Positions 27,180 through 35,336 of a stretch of DNA of 64,000 bases are shown piece after piece; within the stretch, counting starts at the first letter, position 1; each line of letters opens with the position of its first letter. This DNA comes from Lutimaribacter salitolerans. GTDB taxonomy: Bacteria; Pseudomonadota; Alphaproteobacteria; Rhodobacterales; Rhodobacteraceae. A program made the position numbers and the translations under genes. The stretch spans positions 36,281-100,280 of the forward strand of contig NZ_JBHUDD010000160.1 in the NCBI RefSeq assembly GCF_042677865.1, in the 5' to 3' direction. Below the pieces are notes generated by a model that worked only from the letters and a program-made list of their open reading frames with translations, was not told the DNA's origin and did no database searches.

Positions 27180-28043
27180 ATGACCCTGTTCACCTTCGGC
27201 TCCATCAACGCAGATCACACCTATCTGGTGCCGCATCTGCCCGGTCCGGGCGAAACCCTGGCGGCCCGGTCTTTGACGACCGGGCTGGGCGGCAAAGGGG
27301 CAAACCAGTCGGTCGCCGCCGCGCGGGCCGGGGCGGATGTGGTGCATATCGGGGCAGTGGGGCGCGATGGCGGTTGGGCGCTGGACCGGCTGGCGGGATA
27401 TGGCGTGCAGACCCATGCGATCGTGCAGATCGACACGCCAACCGGCCACGCCATCATCTGCGTCGATCCGAGAGGCGAGAACCAGATCATAGTCTATCCC
27501 GGCGCAAACCGTGCCCTGACTCCTGATCAGCTGACCACGATGGACGCGGCCGAGCCGGGCGACTGGCTGCTGTTGCAGAACGAAACGAACCTTCAGGTCG
27601 AGGCGGCGCAGCGCGCGCGTGCCGCAGGGGCCAGCGTGGCCTATTCCGCCGCACCATTCGAGGTGGATGCCGTGCGGGCAATCCTGCCGATGACGGATCT
27701 GTTGCTGCTGAATGCGGTCGAGGCCGCGCAACTGTGCGATGCGCTGGGCGTGACCCTTGCCGATCTTCCGGTTCCCCGGGTTGTCGTGACCAAGGGGGCC
27801 GATGGGGTGGATTGGCACGAAGGTGGAAAAACAGTCACTGTTCCCGCTCATCCGGTTGATGTTGTCGATACCACGGGGGCGGGCGATACCTTTGCGGGGT
27901 ATCTTGTGGCCGGGCTGTCGCAGGGCATGACGCCGGACGATGCGCTGCGCCTTGCCGCCGCCGCCGCCGCGCTAAAGGTCACGCGGGCCGGAACGGCCGA
28001 CGCCATCCCGACCCGCGCACAGGTCGATGCGTTTCTGGCCTAG
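27180..28043 (+). CDS. PfkB-family sugar kinase, ribokinase-like
   Basis: ATP-dependent kinase of the ribokinase fold. The 287 residues contain the N-terminal signature TGLGGKGANQSVAAARAGAD, the anion-hole motif VDTTGAGDTFAGY with catalytic D236, and the C-terminal AAALKVTRAGTADAIP, which fits ribokinase (AxxxxxxGAxxxxP). The substrate is most likely ribose or a related sugar, but no sugar transporter is nearby to support that. It starts one base after maeB and overlaps msrA by four bases at its 3' end. Confidence 0.87.
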   Translation: MTLFTFGSINADHTYLVPHLPGPGETLAARSLTTGLGGKGANQSVAAARAGADVVHIGAVGRDGGWALDRLAGYGVQTHAIVQIDTPTGHAIICVDPRGENQIIVYPGANRALTPDQLTTMDAAEPGDWLLLQNETNLQVEAAQRARAAGASVAYSAAPFEVDAVRAILPMTDLLLLNAVEAAQLCDALGVTLADLPVPRVVVTKGADGVDWHEGGKTVTVPAHPVDVVDTTGAGDTFAGYLVAGLSQGMTPDDALRLAAAAAALKVTRAGTADAIPTRAQVDAFLA

Positions 28044-28702
28044 CTGGCAAAGGGTGCGGCGCTGCCCCACAACTGCCTGACCCGCTCGTCGCGCCCACAG
28101 GCATCGCGATACCGTGTGTACGCCTTTTCCTGGCTGATCGGTCCAAAGCGCGACAGGATCAACTTGTCACTCTTGTAGTAATCCTGGTGATAATCCTCGG
28201 CCAGGTAGAACTCCTTGGCATCCAGTACCGGCGTGACGATCTCTTGCCCCAGCTCGGCCTGCGCCTTGGCGACGACCTGCTGCGCCAGTTGCTTTTCCGC
28301 CTGATCAGAGACGAAAATCGCCGTGCGATAGCTTTCGCCGCGATCGCAGAACTGCCCGCCCGCATCCGTGGGATCGACCGAGCGCATGAACATGTGCAGC
28401 AACTGCTCGCGGCTGACCTGCGCGGGGTCGAACATGATCTGCACCGCCTCGTAATGACCGGTGCCGCCGCGTGTCACCTCTTTGTAGGTCGGGTTCCTTG
28501 TGGTGCCCCCGGAATAGCCCGACACAACCTCGGATACGCCGCGCACCTTTTCAAAATCGGCCTCGACGCACCAGAAACAGCCGCCCGCCACGGTCAGGAT
28601 CTCGGTTTCCGCAGCCTGAACCTTCCCCGATTGCACGGTCCACCCCGCCGCAATCGCCAGCACCAGCGCGATGGTTTTCAGAACTCGCATTCGTTTCGCC
28701 AT
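28040..28702 (-). CDS. msrA: exported peptide methionine sulfoxide reductase MsrA
   Basis: Reduces methionine-S-sulfoxide in proteins. The 220 residues begin with a basic-hydrophobic export signal (residues 1-30: KRMRVLKTIALVLAIAAGW), so the enzyme is probably periplasmic. The active-site motif is GGCFWC with C42 as nucleophile; further conserved parts are GYSGGTTRNPTYKEV, GHYEAVQIMFDP and YHQDYY. A C-terminal cysteine in YRDACG may resolve the sulfenic acid. Convergent with the ribokinase-like gene. Confidence 0.94.
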   Translation of the reverse strand: MAKRMRVLKTIALVLAIAAGWTVQSGKVQAAETEILTVAGGCFWCVEADFEKVRGVSEVVSGYSGGTTRNPTYKEVTRGGTGHYEAVQIMFDPAQVSREQLLHMFMRSVDPTDAGGQFCDRGESYRTAIFVSDQAEKQLAQQVVAKAQAELGQEIVTPVLDAKEFYLAEDYHQDYYKSDKLILSRFGPISQEKAYTRYRDACGRDERVRQLWGSAAPFAS

Positions 28703-28850
28703 GGGTCGTACTCCATACTTTACGCAAACTTTGCGCCGCAAGCTTGAGTCGTCATAGCCCCTGCAACGCAAAGTCACGCAAGGGTGACCGGCGGTGAAGG
28801 GCTTTTCCCCCGCTGCGACCCGGTCTAGCGTGGGGGAAACGGGGGCGCGC

Positions 28851-29801
28851 ATGACCGATCACATCACCACCCATCAGGCCGAGGAAGACGCCAGGAACGA
28901 CCAGATCCTGATCTGGCTGAACGGGCAGATCGTGCCAAAGGCGCAGGCGCTGGTCAGCGTCTATGACAGCGGTTTCATGCTGGGCGATGGCGTGTGGGAG
29001 GGGCTGCGCCTGTATGACAACACATGGGCCTTTGCGGATGAGCATCTGGATCGCCTGTTCGAGGCGGCCAAGGCCATCGATCTGGACATCGGCCTGACCC
29101 GCGATCAGGTGTTTCAGGCCATTCTGGACACGCAACAGGCCAATGGCATGACCGGTGATGCTCACGCCCGGCTGATGGTGACGCGCGGGGTGAAAACCCG
29201 CCCCTTTCAGCATCCGGGCCTGTCGCGGCAGGGGCCGACCGTGGCGATCATCATGGAACATTCGCGGCCCAGCATCCCGCGCCCGATCCGTCTGGCCACC
29301 GTGCCGCATCTGCGCGGTTTGCCGATGACGCAGGATCCGAAACTGAACTCGCACAGCAAGCTGAACTGCATCCTGGCCTGCATCGCCGCCGAAAAGGCAG
29401 GCGCGGACGAGGCGCTGATGCTGGATGTGCATGGGTTCGTTAACACCACCAACGCCTGCAACTTCTTCATCGTGCGGCGCGGGCAGGTCTGGACCAGCAC
29501 GGGCGACTACTGCATGAACGGGATCACCCGGCAGAAAGTGATCGACCTGTGCCGCGCCAATGACATCCCGGTGTTCGAGCGCAACTTCAGCCTGGTTGAT
29601 ACATATGGGGCGGACGAGGCGTTCCTGACCGGCACCTTCGGCGCGCAAACCCCGGTGGGCGAGATTGACGGGCGGCAGATCGGCACTGGGCAGATGGGTC
29701 CGATGACCGAGCGGATTCGCGGGCTTTACAAGGATCTGATCGCGGGGCCCGGGCATGACAGCCTGCGCATGGGTTGTGCATGCACCGTGCATGGGATGTG
29801 A
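28851..29801 (+). CDS. class IV aminotransferase (BCAT / D-amino-acid transaminase fold)
   Basis: PLP-dependent aminotransferase of fold type IV. The 316 residues carry the PLP lysine K170 in LNSHSKLNC, the VYDSGFMLGDGVWEGLR segment, FVNTTNACNFFIV and the phosphate-binding ALMLDVHG / LTGTFGAQTPV regions. Branched-chain and D-amino-acid transaminases both belong here and cannot be separated by eye. The last residues (MGCACTVHGM) are encoded by a GCATG-rich sequence that recurs at 58.08 kb. It starts 4 bases before a sulfotransferase-like gene (now IS-broken), so the two were probably an operon. Confidence 0.87.
   Translation: MTDHITTHQAEEDARNDQILIWLNGQIVPKAQALVSVYDSGFMLGDGVWEGLRLYDNTWAFADEHLDRLFEAAKAIDLDIGLTRDQVFQAILDTQQANGMTGDAHARLMVTRGVKTRPFQHPGLSRQGPTVAIIMEHSRPSIPRPIRLATVPHLRGLPMTQDPKLNSHSKLNCILACIAAEKAGADEALMLDVHGFVNTTNACNFFIVRRGQVWTSTGDYCMNGITRQKVIDLCRANDIPVFERNFSLVDTYGADEAFLTGTFGAQTPVGEIDGRQIGTGQMGPMTERIRGLYKDLIAGPGHDSLRMGCACTVHGM
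29767..29782. repeat. 16-base repeat GCATGGGTTGTGCATG, copy 1
   Basis: Identical, in inverted orientation, to 58077-58092. Here it lies at the 3' end of the aminotransferase coding sequence, followed by a further GTGCATG. Confidence 0.6.
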
Positions 29802-30061
29802 CAGATGAAAATCGCGATGTGGAGCGGCCCGCGCAACCTGTCGACCGCGATGATGTATGCCTTTGCCGCGCGGGGCGATTGCGCCGTGGTGGATGAACCG
29901 TTCTATGCCGCCTACCTGTCGCAGACCGGGCTGACCCATCCGATGCGGGACCAGATCATCGGCAGTCAAAGCACCGATCCCGCGCAGGTGATCGCCGCTC
30001 TGACAGGCTCTAACCCTGCGCAAAGGCCGAATTTCTATCAGAAACACATGTGCCAGCACAT

Positions 30062-30070
30062 GCTGCCCGG
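30062..30070. repeat. 9-base target-site duplication, left copy (GCTGCCCGG)
   Basis: Identical to 31447-31455. These bases belong to the LPG codons of the sulfotransferase-like gene on both sides of the insertion. Confidence 0.92.
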
Positions 30071-30096
30071 GAGATATGCGCAGAAGTTGGTGACGC
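30071..30096. repeat. IS256-family left terminal inverted repeat
   Basis: 26 bases beginning GAGATATGCGC and ending AAGTTGGTGACGC; matches the inverted right end (31421-31446) at 21 of 26 positions, with AAGTTGGTGA identical. Confidence 0.88.
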
Positions 30097-30112
30097 GTGA
30101 TCAGGCGGCGGT

Positions 30113-31351
30113 TTAAAGTTGGCGGAGGCCGTCGCGGAACTCAACCCCTTGGATGATCTCGGGCAGGCGGTTCCGGCCATCGAGTTTGCGCCATTTTTTC
30201 TGCGCCGACATCATCAACTTGAACGCCATGGCCAGCCCGGTCTTGCGGCTGAGGCATCCCTTGGTGCGTTTCGTTCGATGTCGGACGGTGGCGAAGGTGC
30301 TCTCGATCGGGTTTGACGTCCGGATGTGTTTCCATTGTTCCGCCGGATAGTCGTAGAAGGTCAGCATCGCGTCCCGATCCTTGACCAGCTTGGCCACCGC
30401 CTTGTCCCATTTCACCCCATAGGTTTCGACGAAGAAGTCGAAGGCGGCGTTCGCCTTGGCTTGTGTCTCGGCCTGCCAGATGTCGTGCAGATGGCCCTTG
30501 GCCTTGGCTTGGATGGATTTCGGCAGCGCGTTCAGCACGTTCATCGTTTTATGGACCCAACAGCGCTGCTCCCGCGTCGTGGCGAACACCTCGCGCAGCG
30601 CGGTCCAGAACCCCAGAGCACCGTCGCCTATGGCCAGCTTGGGATCCTGTTTCAGGCCGCGGCGTTTGAGGTCGAGCAGCACCTCACGCCAGCTTTGCGT
30701 GCTCTCGCGGAAACCGTCGGTCATCGCCAGAAGCTCCTTGCGGCCATATTCATCCGCCCCGACAACCACCAGAACACATTGTTTTTCTTCAGCCATTCTC
30801 GGTTTGAAGTAGACGCCATCCGCCCAGACGTAGAGAAAGCGCCGGTTGCCAAGGTCGCGTTTCTGCCACGCCTCGTAGTCGTGCCACCAGTCAGCCTTTA
30901 ACCGGGTGACGGTCTTGGCAGATAAGCCCTTGGCATTCGGGCCCAGCAGCGCCTCCAGAGCCTCGCTGAAGTCGCCCGTGGACACGCCCTTGAGGTAGAG
31001 CCACGGCAGCAGATCCTCGACCGACTTTGCCTTGCGCAGATACCGCGGCAGGATGCTGGGCGTGAACGTGACCTTGTCTTCGCCAGCACCCCGATCCCGC
31101 ACGCGCGGCACTTTCACCGGCACCGGACCAATGCCGGTCATAACCTCGCGTTCAGGTAAGTGACCATGACGCACCAGGCGTGCCCGTCCATCTTCGAGCG
31201 TCTCCCCGGAAAAGGCGTTCATGAGCATGGCCAACTCGGCATGGATCGCCTGTTCGATCAGCTTGCGCGCGCCATCGCGCAGAACGTCAGTGAACGGGTC
31301 GGAGCTAAATCCCGATGGATCGGGCAGTTGGGTGATGGTAGTCTCTGGCAT
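30113..31351 (-). CDS. IS256-family (mutator-type) transposase
   Basis: DDE transposase of 412 residues. Visible features are the N-terminal AIHAELAMLMNAF and RLVRHGHLPEREVMTGIGPV segments, then WADGVYFK (first acidic residue), AIGDGALGFW (second), CWVHKTMNVLNALPKS, and the IS256 signature SNPIESTFATVRHRTKRTKG with the third acidic residue. The ATG at 31351 begins MPETTITQLPD; an extra 15 upstream residues are possible in frame. The stop lies 42 bases from the left end of the element. Confidence 0.95.
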   Translation of the reverse strand: MPETTITQLPDPSGFSSDPFTDVLRDGARKLIEQAIHAELAMLMNAFSGETLEDGRARLVRHGHLPEREVMTGIGPVPVKVPRVRDRGAGEDKVTFTPSILPRYLRKAKSVEDLLPWLYLKGVSTGDFSEALEALLGPNAKGLSAKTVTRLKADWWHDYEAWQKRDLGNRRFLYVWADGVYFKPRMAEEKQCVLVVVGADEYGRKELLAMTDGFRESTQSWREVLLDLKRRGLKQDPKLAIGDGALGFWTALREVFATTREQRCWVHKTMNVLNALPKSIQAKAKGHLHDIWQAETQAKANAAFDFFVETYGVKWDKAVAKLVKDRDAMLTFYDYPAEQWKHIRTSNPIESTFATVRHRTKRTKGCLSRKTGLAMAFKLMMSAQKKWRKLDGRNRLPEIIQGVEFRDGLRQL

Positions 31352-31420
31352 GTGGTATATCCTTTTCTCAGCAGAGAATTGACGGCGACTCGACACCGCC
31401 TTGATATGCCGCCCCTCAGG

Positions 31421-31446
31421 GCATCACCAACTTTCGCGCGTTTCTC
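31421..31446. repeat. IS256-family right terminal inverted repeat
   Basis: Reads GAGAAACGCGC...AAGTTGGTGATGC on the minus strand; pairs with the left end at 21 of 26 positions. Confidence 0.88.
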
Positions 31447-31455
31447 GCTGCCCGG
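31447..31455. repeat. 9-base target-site duplication, right copy (GCTGCCCGG)
   Basis: Second copy of the duplicated target, identical to 30062-30070. Confidence 0.92.
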
Positions 31456-31915
31456 CATCCCGCGCGACTGGATGGCGGATGTGGTCAACGTGTTCCTGAT
31501 CCGCCATCCGGCTCGCGTGGTGGCCAGTTTCGGCGCAAAATACGACCGGCCCACTCTGGCCGACATCGGCTTTGTCCAGCAGGCGGAACTATTCAATCAC
31601 TGTATCGCGCTGGGTCAGTCCCCGTTAGTGATCGACAGCACGGATATACGTCGTAATCCCTTGAAAATTCTGCGTAAACTGTGTTCGGAAATAGGGTTGG
31701 ACTGGACTGAAAACATGCTGCGCTGGCCACCCGGTGGGCATCCCGACGACGGCATCTGGGCCGCGCATTGGTACGCGGCGGTGCATGACAGCACCGGCTT
31801 TGCCCCGCCCGAGGGCAAGTTGCCAGTATTGGACGGAGCGATGGCCGACCTGGCCGCGCAGGCGATGCCGCATTACGCCGCGCTGGAAAAGCACAAGATC
31901 ACGCTGGAATAGAGC

Positions 31916-32197
31916 CTATTTCAGCAACGATCCCAGCTTCATCGCCACGGCCGGATTGCCGCTGACCTTCAGTTTGCCCATCATTACACCGGTCATCGGG
32001 TTCAGCTTGCCGGTCAGCAACGCCTTGAGGTTCTCGGGGCTCAGCCGGATCGTGCAGTCAGCGTCCTGATCCACGGTCGTGGCACGATTGTCGGCCAGCA
32101 CCAGAACGCCGTCCTGGCCGCAATCGAATTTCAGTGATCCGTCAAAGGTTTGGCCGTTCAGCGCGGTGTTGATCCGGTCGGCGATGTCGTTCAGCAT
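31916..32197 (-). CDS. SCP2 sterol-binding-domain protein
   Basis: 93-residue single-domain protein of the sterol carrier protein 2 family, with NGQTFDGSLKFDCG, GVLVLADN, CTIRLSPENLKALLTGKLNPM and KLKVSGNPAVAMKLGSLL. Such small bacterial proteins bind lipids or acyl chains in a hydrophobic groove; the ligand is unknown. The ATG at 32197 gives the usual domain start; 14 in-frame codons upstream are not conserved-looking. It lies downstream of argG in the same direction but beyond a hairpin, and is convergent with the sulfotransferase remnant. Confidence 0.86.
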   Translation of the reverse strand: MLNDIADRINTALNGQTFDGSLKFDCGQDGVLVLADNRATTVDQDADCTIRLSPENLKALLTGKLNPMTGVMMGKLKVSGNPAVAMKLGSLLK

Positions 32198-32217
32198 GGT
32201 ATGCCCCAAAGGAAAAT

Positions 32218-32237
32218 GCCCGCCAGTTCTGGCGGGC
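32218..32237 (-). terminator. hairpin after argG, possible weak intrinsic terminator
   Basis: GCCCGCCAG and CTGGCGGGC form a nine-base perfect stem. On the minus strand it is followed by ATTTTCC, only four T residues, so termination may be partial before the SCP2 gene. Confidence 0.5.
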
Positions 32238-32272
32238 AAATGCCGGTGTTCGCAAGGGTGACGTTGCGGGCC

Positions 32273-33499
32273 TTAACCCTTCAGCCGCCGGTTCCGCGCC
32301 GCCAGCAGTTTCAGACGCAGCGCGTTAAGCTGGATGAACCCCTGCGCGTCCTTCTGGTCATAGGCGCCGGCGTCATCCTCGAACGTCACATGCGCCTCGG
32401 AATAGAGACTGTGATCGGACCAGCGGCCAACGGTACGCGCCAGACCTTTGTAGAGCTTCAACCGGACCGTGCCGGTCACATGCTCCTGGCTCTTGTCGAT
32501 GAGGGCTTGCAGCATCTCGCGCTCGGGGCTGAACCAGAAGCCGTTATAGATCAGCTCGGCATAGCGCGGCATGATCGAATCCTTCAGATGGCCGGCACCC
32601 GAGTCCAGTGTGATCTGTTCGATCCCGCGATGCGCCTCAAGCAGGATGGTGCCGCCGGGGGTTTCGTAGATCCCGCGCGATTTCATCCCGACAAAGCGGT
32701 TTTCCACGAAATCCAGCCGCCCGATGCCATGCACACGGCCCAGTTCGTTCAGCCGGGTCAGGATCGTGGCGGGCGACAGGGCCTCGCCATTGATGCTGAC
32801 GGCATCGCCCTGCACAAAACCGATTTCGACCATTTCGGGCGTATCGGGCGCATCTTCGGGCGCATTTGTGCGCTGATAGACGTAGTCGGGGGCATCGACT
32901 GCGGGATCTTCCAGCACCTTGCCCTCGGACGAGGTGTGCAGCAGGTTGGCATCCACGCTGAACGGGGCCTCGCCGCGCTTGTCCTTGGCCACCGGAATCT
33001 GGTGCGCTTCGGCAAATTCCAGCAGCTTGGTGCGACTGGTCAGGTCCCATTCGCGCCAGGGGGCGATCACCTTGATATCGGGGTTCAGCGCATAGGCCGA
33101 CAGTTCGAACCGCACCTGATCGTTGCCCTTGCCGGTCGCGCCATGGGCGACGGCATCGGCGCCGGTTTCGGCGGCAATCTCGACCAGGCGCTTGGAAATC
33201 AGCGGCCGCGCGATTGACGTGCCCAGCAGGTACAGACCCTCGTACAGCGCATTTGCGCGGAACATCGGGAAGACGAAATCGCGCACGAATTCCTCGCGCA
33301 CGTCCTCGATATAGATGTTCTCGGGCGCGATCCCCAGCATCTCGGCCTTCTTGCGGGCGGGGTCCAGCTCCTCGCCCTGGCCCAGATCGGCGGTAAAGGT
33401 CACCACCTCGCAATCATACTCGGTTTGCAGCCATTTCAGGATGATCGAGGTATCAAGGCCACCGGAATAGGCCAGCACGACTTTCTTGGGCGCGGACAT
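32273..33499 (-). CDS. argG: argininosuccinate synthase
   Basis: Joins citrulline and aspartate with ATP to argininosuccinate in arginine synthesis. The 408 residues show the ATP loop VLAYSGGLDTSI (near residues 8-19), FTADLGQGEEL, GATGKGNDQVRFEL, and APWREWDLTSR. The ATG at 33499 is chosen since the SGGLDTS loop lies at the very N-terminus in this family; the upstream in-frame codons overlap the ilvA leader. Divergent from ilvA across 131 bases. Confidence 0.98.
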   Translation of the reverse strand: MSAPKKVVLAYSGGLDTSIILKWLQTEYDCEVVTFTADLGQGEELDPARKKAEMLGIAPENIYIEDVREEFVRDFVFPMFRANALYEGLYLLGTSIARPLISKRLVEIAAETGADAVAHGATGKGNDQVRFELSAYALNPDIKVIAPWREWDLTSRTKLLEFAEAHQIPVAKDKRGEAPFSVDANLLHTSSEGKVLEDPAVDAPDYVYQRTNAPEDAPDTPEMVEIGFVQGDAVSINGEALSPATILTRLNELGRVHGIGRLDFVENRFVGMKSRGIYETPGGTILLEAHRGIEQITLDSGAGHLKDSIMPRYAELIYNGFWFSPEREMLQALIDKSQEHVTGTVRLKLYKGLARTVGRWSDHSLYSEAHVTFEDDAGAYDQKDAQGFIQLNALRLKLLAARNRRLKG

Positions 33500-33630
33500 G
33501 GAAATCTCCAGAAGTTGAGTTTGCAACCGCCTAGCGCCTTTACGCAAGGGACGCAACATTGGCCTCGTGTGCCGATGAATACCGTGCAGCCGCCTTGCCA
33601 TTGCGCGATTTGCCCGCCATCACGGCAGAC

Positions 33631-34869
33631 ATGACAAGTTTTCAGGATATGGCCCGCGTGGCCGAGCGCGCGATGCGCGAGGTGTTCGCCGAGACGCCCT
33701 TGCAGATGAACGCCCATCTGTCCGAGCGGTTTGAGGCTGAAATCTGGCTCAAGCGCGAGGATCTGTCGCCGGTGCGCAGCTACAAGCTGCGCGGGGCGTT
33801 CAATTCCATGCGCAAGGTGCTGGAAACCCGGCCCGATCAGGGGCTGTTTGTCTGCGCCAGTGCGGGCAATCATGCGCAGGGCGTGGCCTATATGTGCCGG
33901 CATTTCGGGGTGCGCGGCGTGATCTTCATGCCGGTGACGACACCGCAGCAAAAGATCCAGAAGACCCAGATTTTTGGTGGAGATGCCGTGGAAATCCGCC
34001 TGACCGGCGATTTTTTCGACGACACGCTGGCCGAGGCGCAGGCGTTCTGCACCGCGCAGGGCGCGCATTTCCTAGCACCGTTCGATGATGACGACGTGAT
34101 CGAGGGGCAGGCCAGCGTTGCGGTGGAAATCGCCGTGCAGATGGGTGGCGCGCCCGATCACATCATCCTGCCGGTGGGTGGCGGGGGCCTGTCTGCCGGG
34201 GTGCGCGCGTTTTTTTGCGCGCGCTGCACCTATACGTTCGTGGAACCGGCGGGTGGGCGCAGCCTGTTCGCGGCGGTGCAGGCCGGGGCCCCCGTGACGC
34301 TGGACCGGGTGGACAGCTTTGTCGATGGTGCGGCGGTCGCGCGTATCGGTGCACGCCCGTTCGAAAAGCTGCGCGATTTGGATCTGGCCGACGTGCTGGC
34401 CGCGCCCGAGAACCGCATCTGCGGCACCATGCTGGACATGCTGAACGTCGAGGGCATCGTTCTGGAACCGGCGGGTGCGCTGGCGGTGGACGCGCTGGCG
34501 GATGTGGCCGACACGATCCGCGGCAAGCGCGTGGTCTGCGTGACATCGGGTGGGAATTTCGATTTCGAGCGCCTGCCCGAGGTCAAGGAACGGTCGATGA
34601 AATGGCAGGGGTTAAAGAAGTATTTCATCCTGCGCCTGCCGCAACGCCCCGGTGCGCTGCGCGATTTTCTGGATCTGCTGGGGGCCGATGACAACATCAC
34701 GCGGTTCGAATATCTCAAGAAGAACTCGCGCAACTTCGGCTCGGTCCTGATCGGGATCGAAACCGGCAAGGCCGGAAATTTCGCCGGGTTGTTCGAGCGG
34801 GTGAATGCCCGTGGTTTTGCGTTTCGTGACATCACCGATGACGAGATCATGGCGGATTTCCTGATCTGA
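33631..34869 (+). CDS. ilvA: threonine ammonia-lyase (threonine dehydratase), biosynthetic type
   Basis: Deaminates threonine to 2-oxobutanoate, first step to isoleucine. The 412 residues have the PLP motif SPVRSYKLRGAF with K52, ASAGNHAQGVA, the phosphate-binding PVGGGGLSAG, and a C-terminal ACT-like regulatory domain (about 325-412: YFILRLPQRPGALRDFL). One regulatory domain rather than two fits the short biosynthetic class. The ATG at 33631 is preferred to a TTG 72 bases upstream that would add residues without family match. Confidence 0.95.
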   Translation: MTSFQDMARVAERAMREVFAETPLQMNAHLSERFEAEIWLKREDLSPVRSYKLRGAFNSMRKVLETRPDQGLFVCASAGNHAQGVAYMCRHFGVRGVIFMPVTTPQQKIQKTQIFGGDAVEIRLTGDFFDDTLAEAQAFCTAQGAHFLAPFDDDDVIEGQASVAVEIAVQMGGAPDHIILPVGGGGLSAGVRAFFCARCTYTFVEPAGGRSLFAAVQAGAPVTLDRVDSFVDGAAVARIGARPFEKLRDLDLADVLAAPENRICGTMLDMLNVEGIVLEPAGALAVDALADVADTIRGKRVVCVTSGGNFDFERLPEVKERSMKWQGLKKYFILRLPQRPGALRDFLDLLGADDNITRFEYLKKNSRNFGSVLIGIETGKAGNFAGLFERVNARGFAFRDITDDEIMADFLI

Positions 34870-34873
34870 CGGG

Positions 34874-35191
34874 TCATTCCGCGCGACCTTTCAAAAACAC
34901 CGCGCGCGACGCATCATAGCTGGCAAGGATCGCGGGCAGATCGACATGATCTGCCTGACCCTGGGCGCAGGCGTGTTCGCCCGTGTTGCACAGCGCCGCG
35001 AACTCGCTGAACCCAAGGTTCAGCGCGCCGCCTTTCAGAAAATGCAGGTCCGCCCCCAGATTGTCCACTGGCCCGGCGCGCAGGCGGGCGATGACTTCTT
35101 CGATTTCCTCGAGGAACAGATCGACCACCTCTTGCAGGCAATCCGCGCCGATTTCGTCGCGCAGGGTGTCAATGCGTGTCCAGTCGATCAT
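34874..35191 (-). CDS. histidine phosphotransfer (Hpt) domain protein
   Basis: 105-residue stand-alone Hpt module with the phospho-acceptor H50 in LHFLKGGALNLGF, which follows the family pattern HxLKGxxxxLG. It should shuttle phosphate between a hybrid kinase and a response regulator. The divergent gene 145 bases away encodes a response-regulator/PP2C phosphatase, an obvious candidate partner, though no kinase is in the window. Its stop is four bases from the convergent ilvA stop. Confidence 0.87.
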   Translation of the reverse strand: MIDWTRIDTLRDEIGADCLQEVVDLFLEEIEEVIARLRAGPVDNLGADLHFLKGGALNLGFSEFAALCNTGEHACAQGQADHVDLPAILASYDASRAVFLKGRAE

Positions 35192-35336
35192 CCCAGGCCT
35201 CCTGACTGGCAGGATCGTCTTTGGGGGTTAACAAAACCTTGGCAACACCGCCGGAAAACAAGGCATTTTAACTTTTACAGGTCTTTAACGCGCCGGGCGG
35301 CACAAGATTGCAGACACAAGAAGAAAGGCGGGTTTC

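Larger units (their letters stand above)
30071..31446 (-). mobile_element. IS256-family insertion sequence, 1376 bp, complete
   Basis: Complete element with 26-base imperfect inverted ends, a 9-base flanking duplication and one full-length transposase gene running opposite to the interrupted host gene. IS256-family elements are known to generate 8-9 base duplications. No passenger gene. Intact ends and an undamaged transposase suggest the element may still be mobile (inference). Confidence 0.95.
29805..31912 (+). pseudogene. sulfotransferase-like gene interrupted by an IS256-family element
   Basis: The 5' part (29805-30070) encodes a P-loop sulfotransferase-like start, MKIAMWSGPRNLSTAMMYAF, through YQKHMCQHMLPG. 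The 3' part (31456-31912) continues with IPRDWMADVVNVFLIRHPARVV, including the 3'-phosphosulfate-binding-type RHPARVVASF segment, to the stop. Removing 30071-31446 and one copy of the 9-base duplication restores a single 240-codon frame without any other lesion, which implies a recent insertion. The interrupted 5' frame now reads into the IS and stops at 30116. Likely cotranscribed with the aminotransferase before it; substrate unknown. Confidence 0.88.

Noticed and set aside
24875..27208. Open frame of 777 codons on the minus strand opposite maeB
   Set aside because: Low-complexity H/Q/R/G/D composition typical of an antisense frame in GC-rich coding DNA; the plus-strand malic enzyme explains the region fully.
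29805..30116. Independent short gene of 103 codons
   Set aside because: It is the 5' fragment of the sulfotransferase-like gene, ending inside the insertion element.
31160..31455. Plus-strand frame start of the downstream 250-codon ORF
   Set aside because: The first 95 or so codons are antisense to the transposase; only 31456 onward is the original gene.
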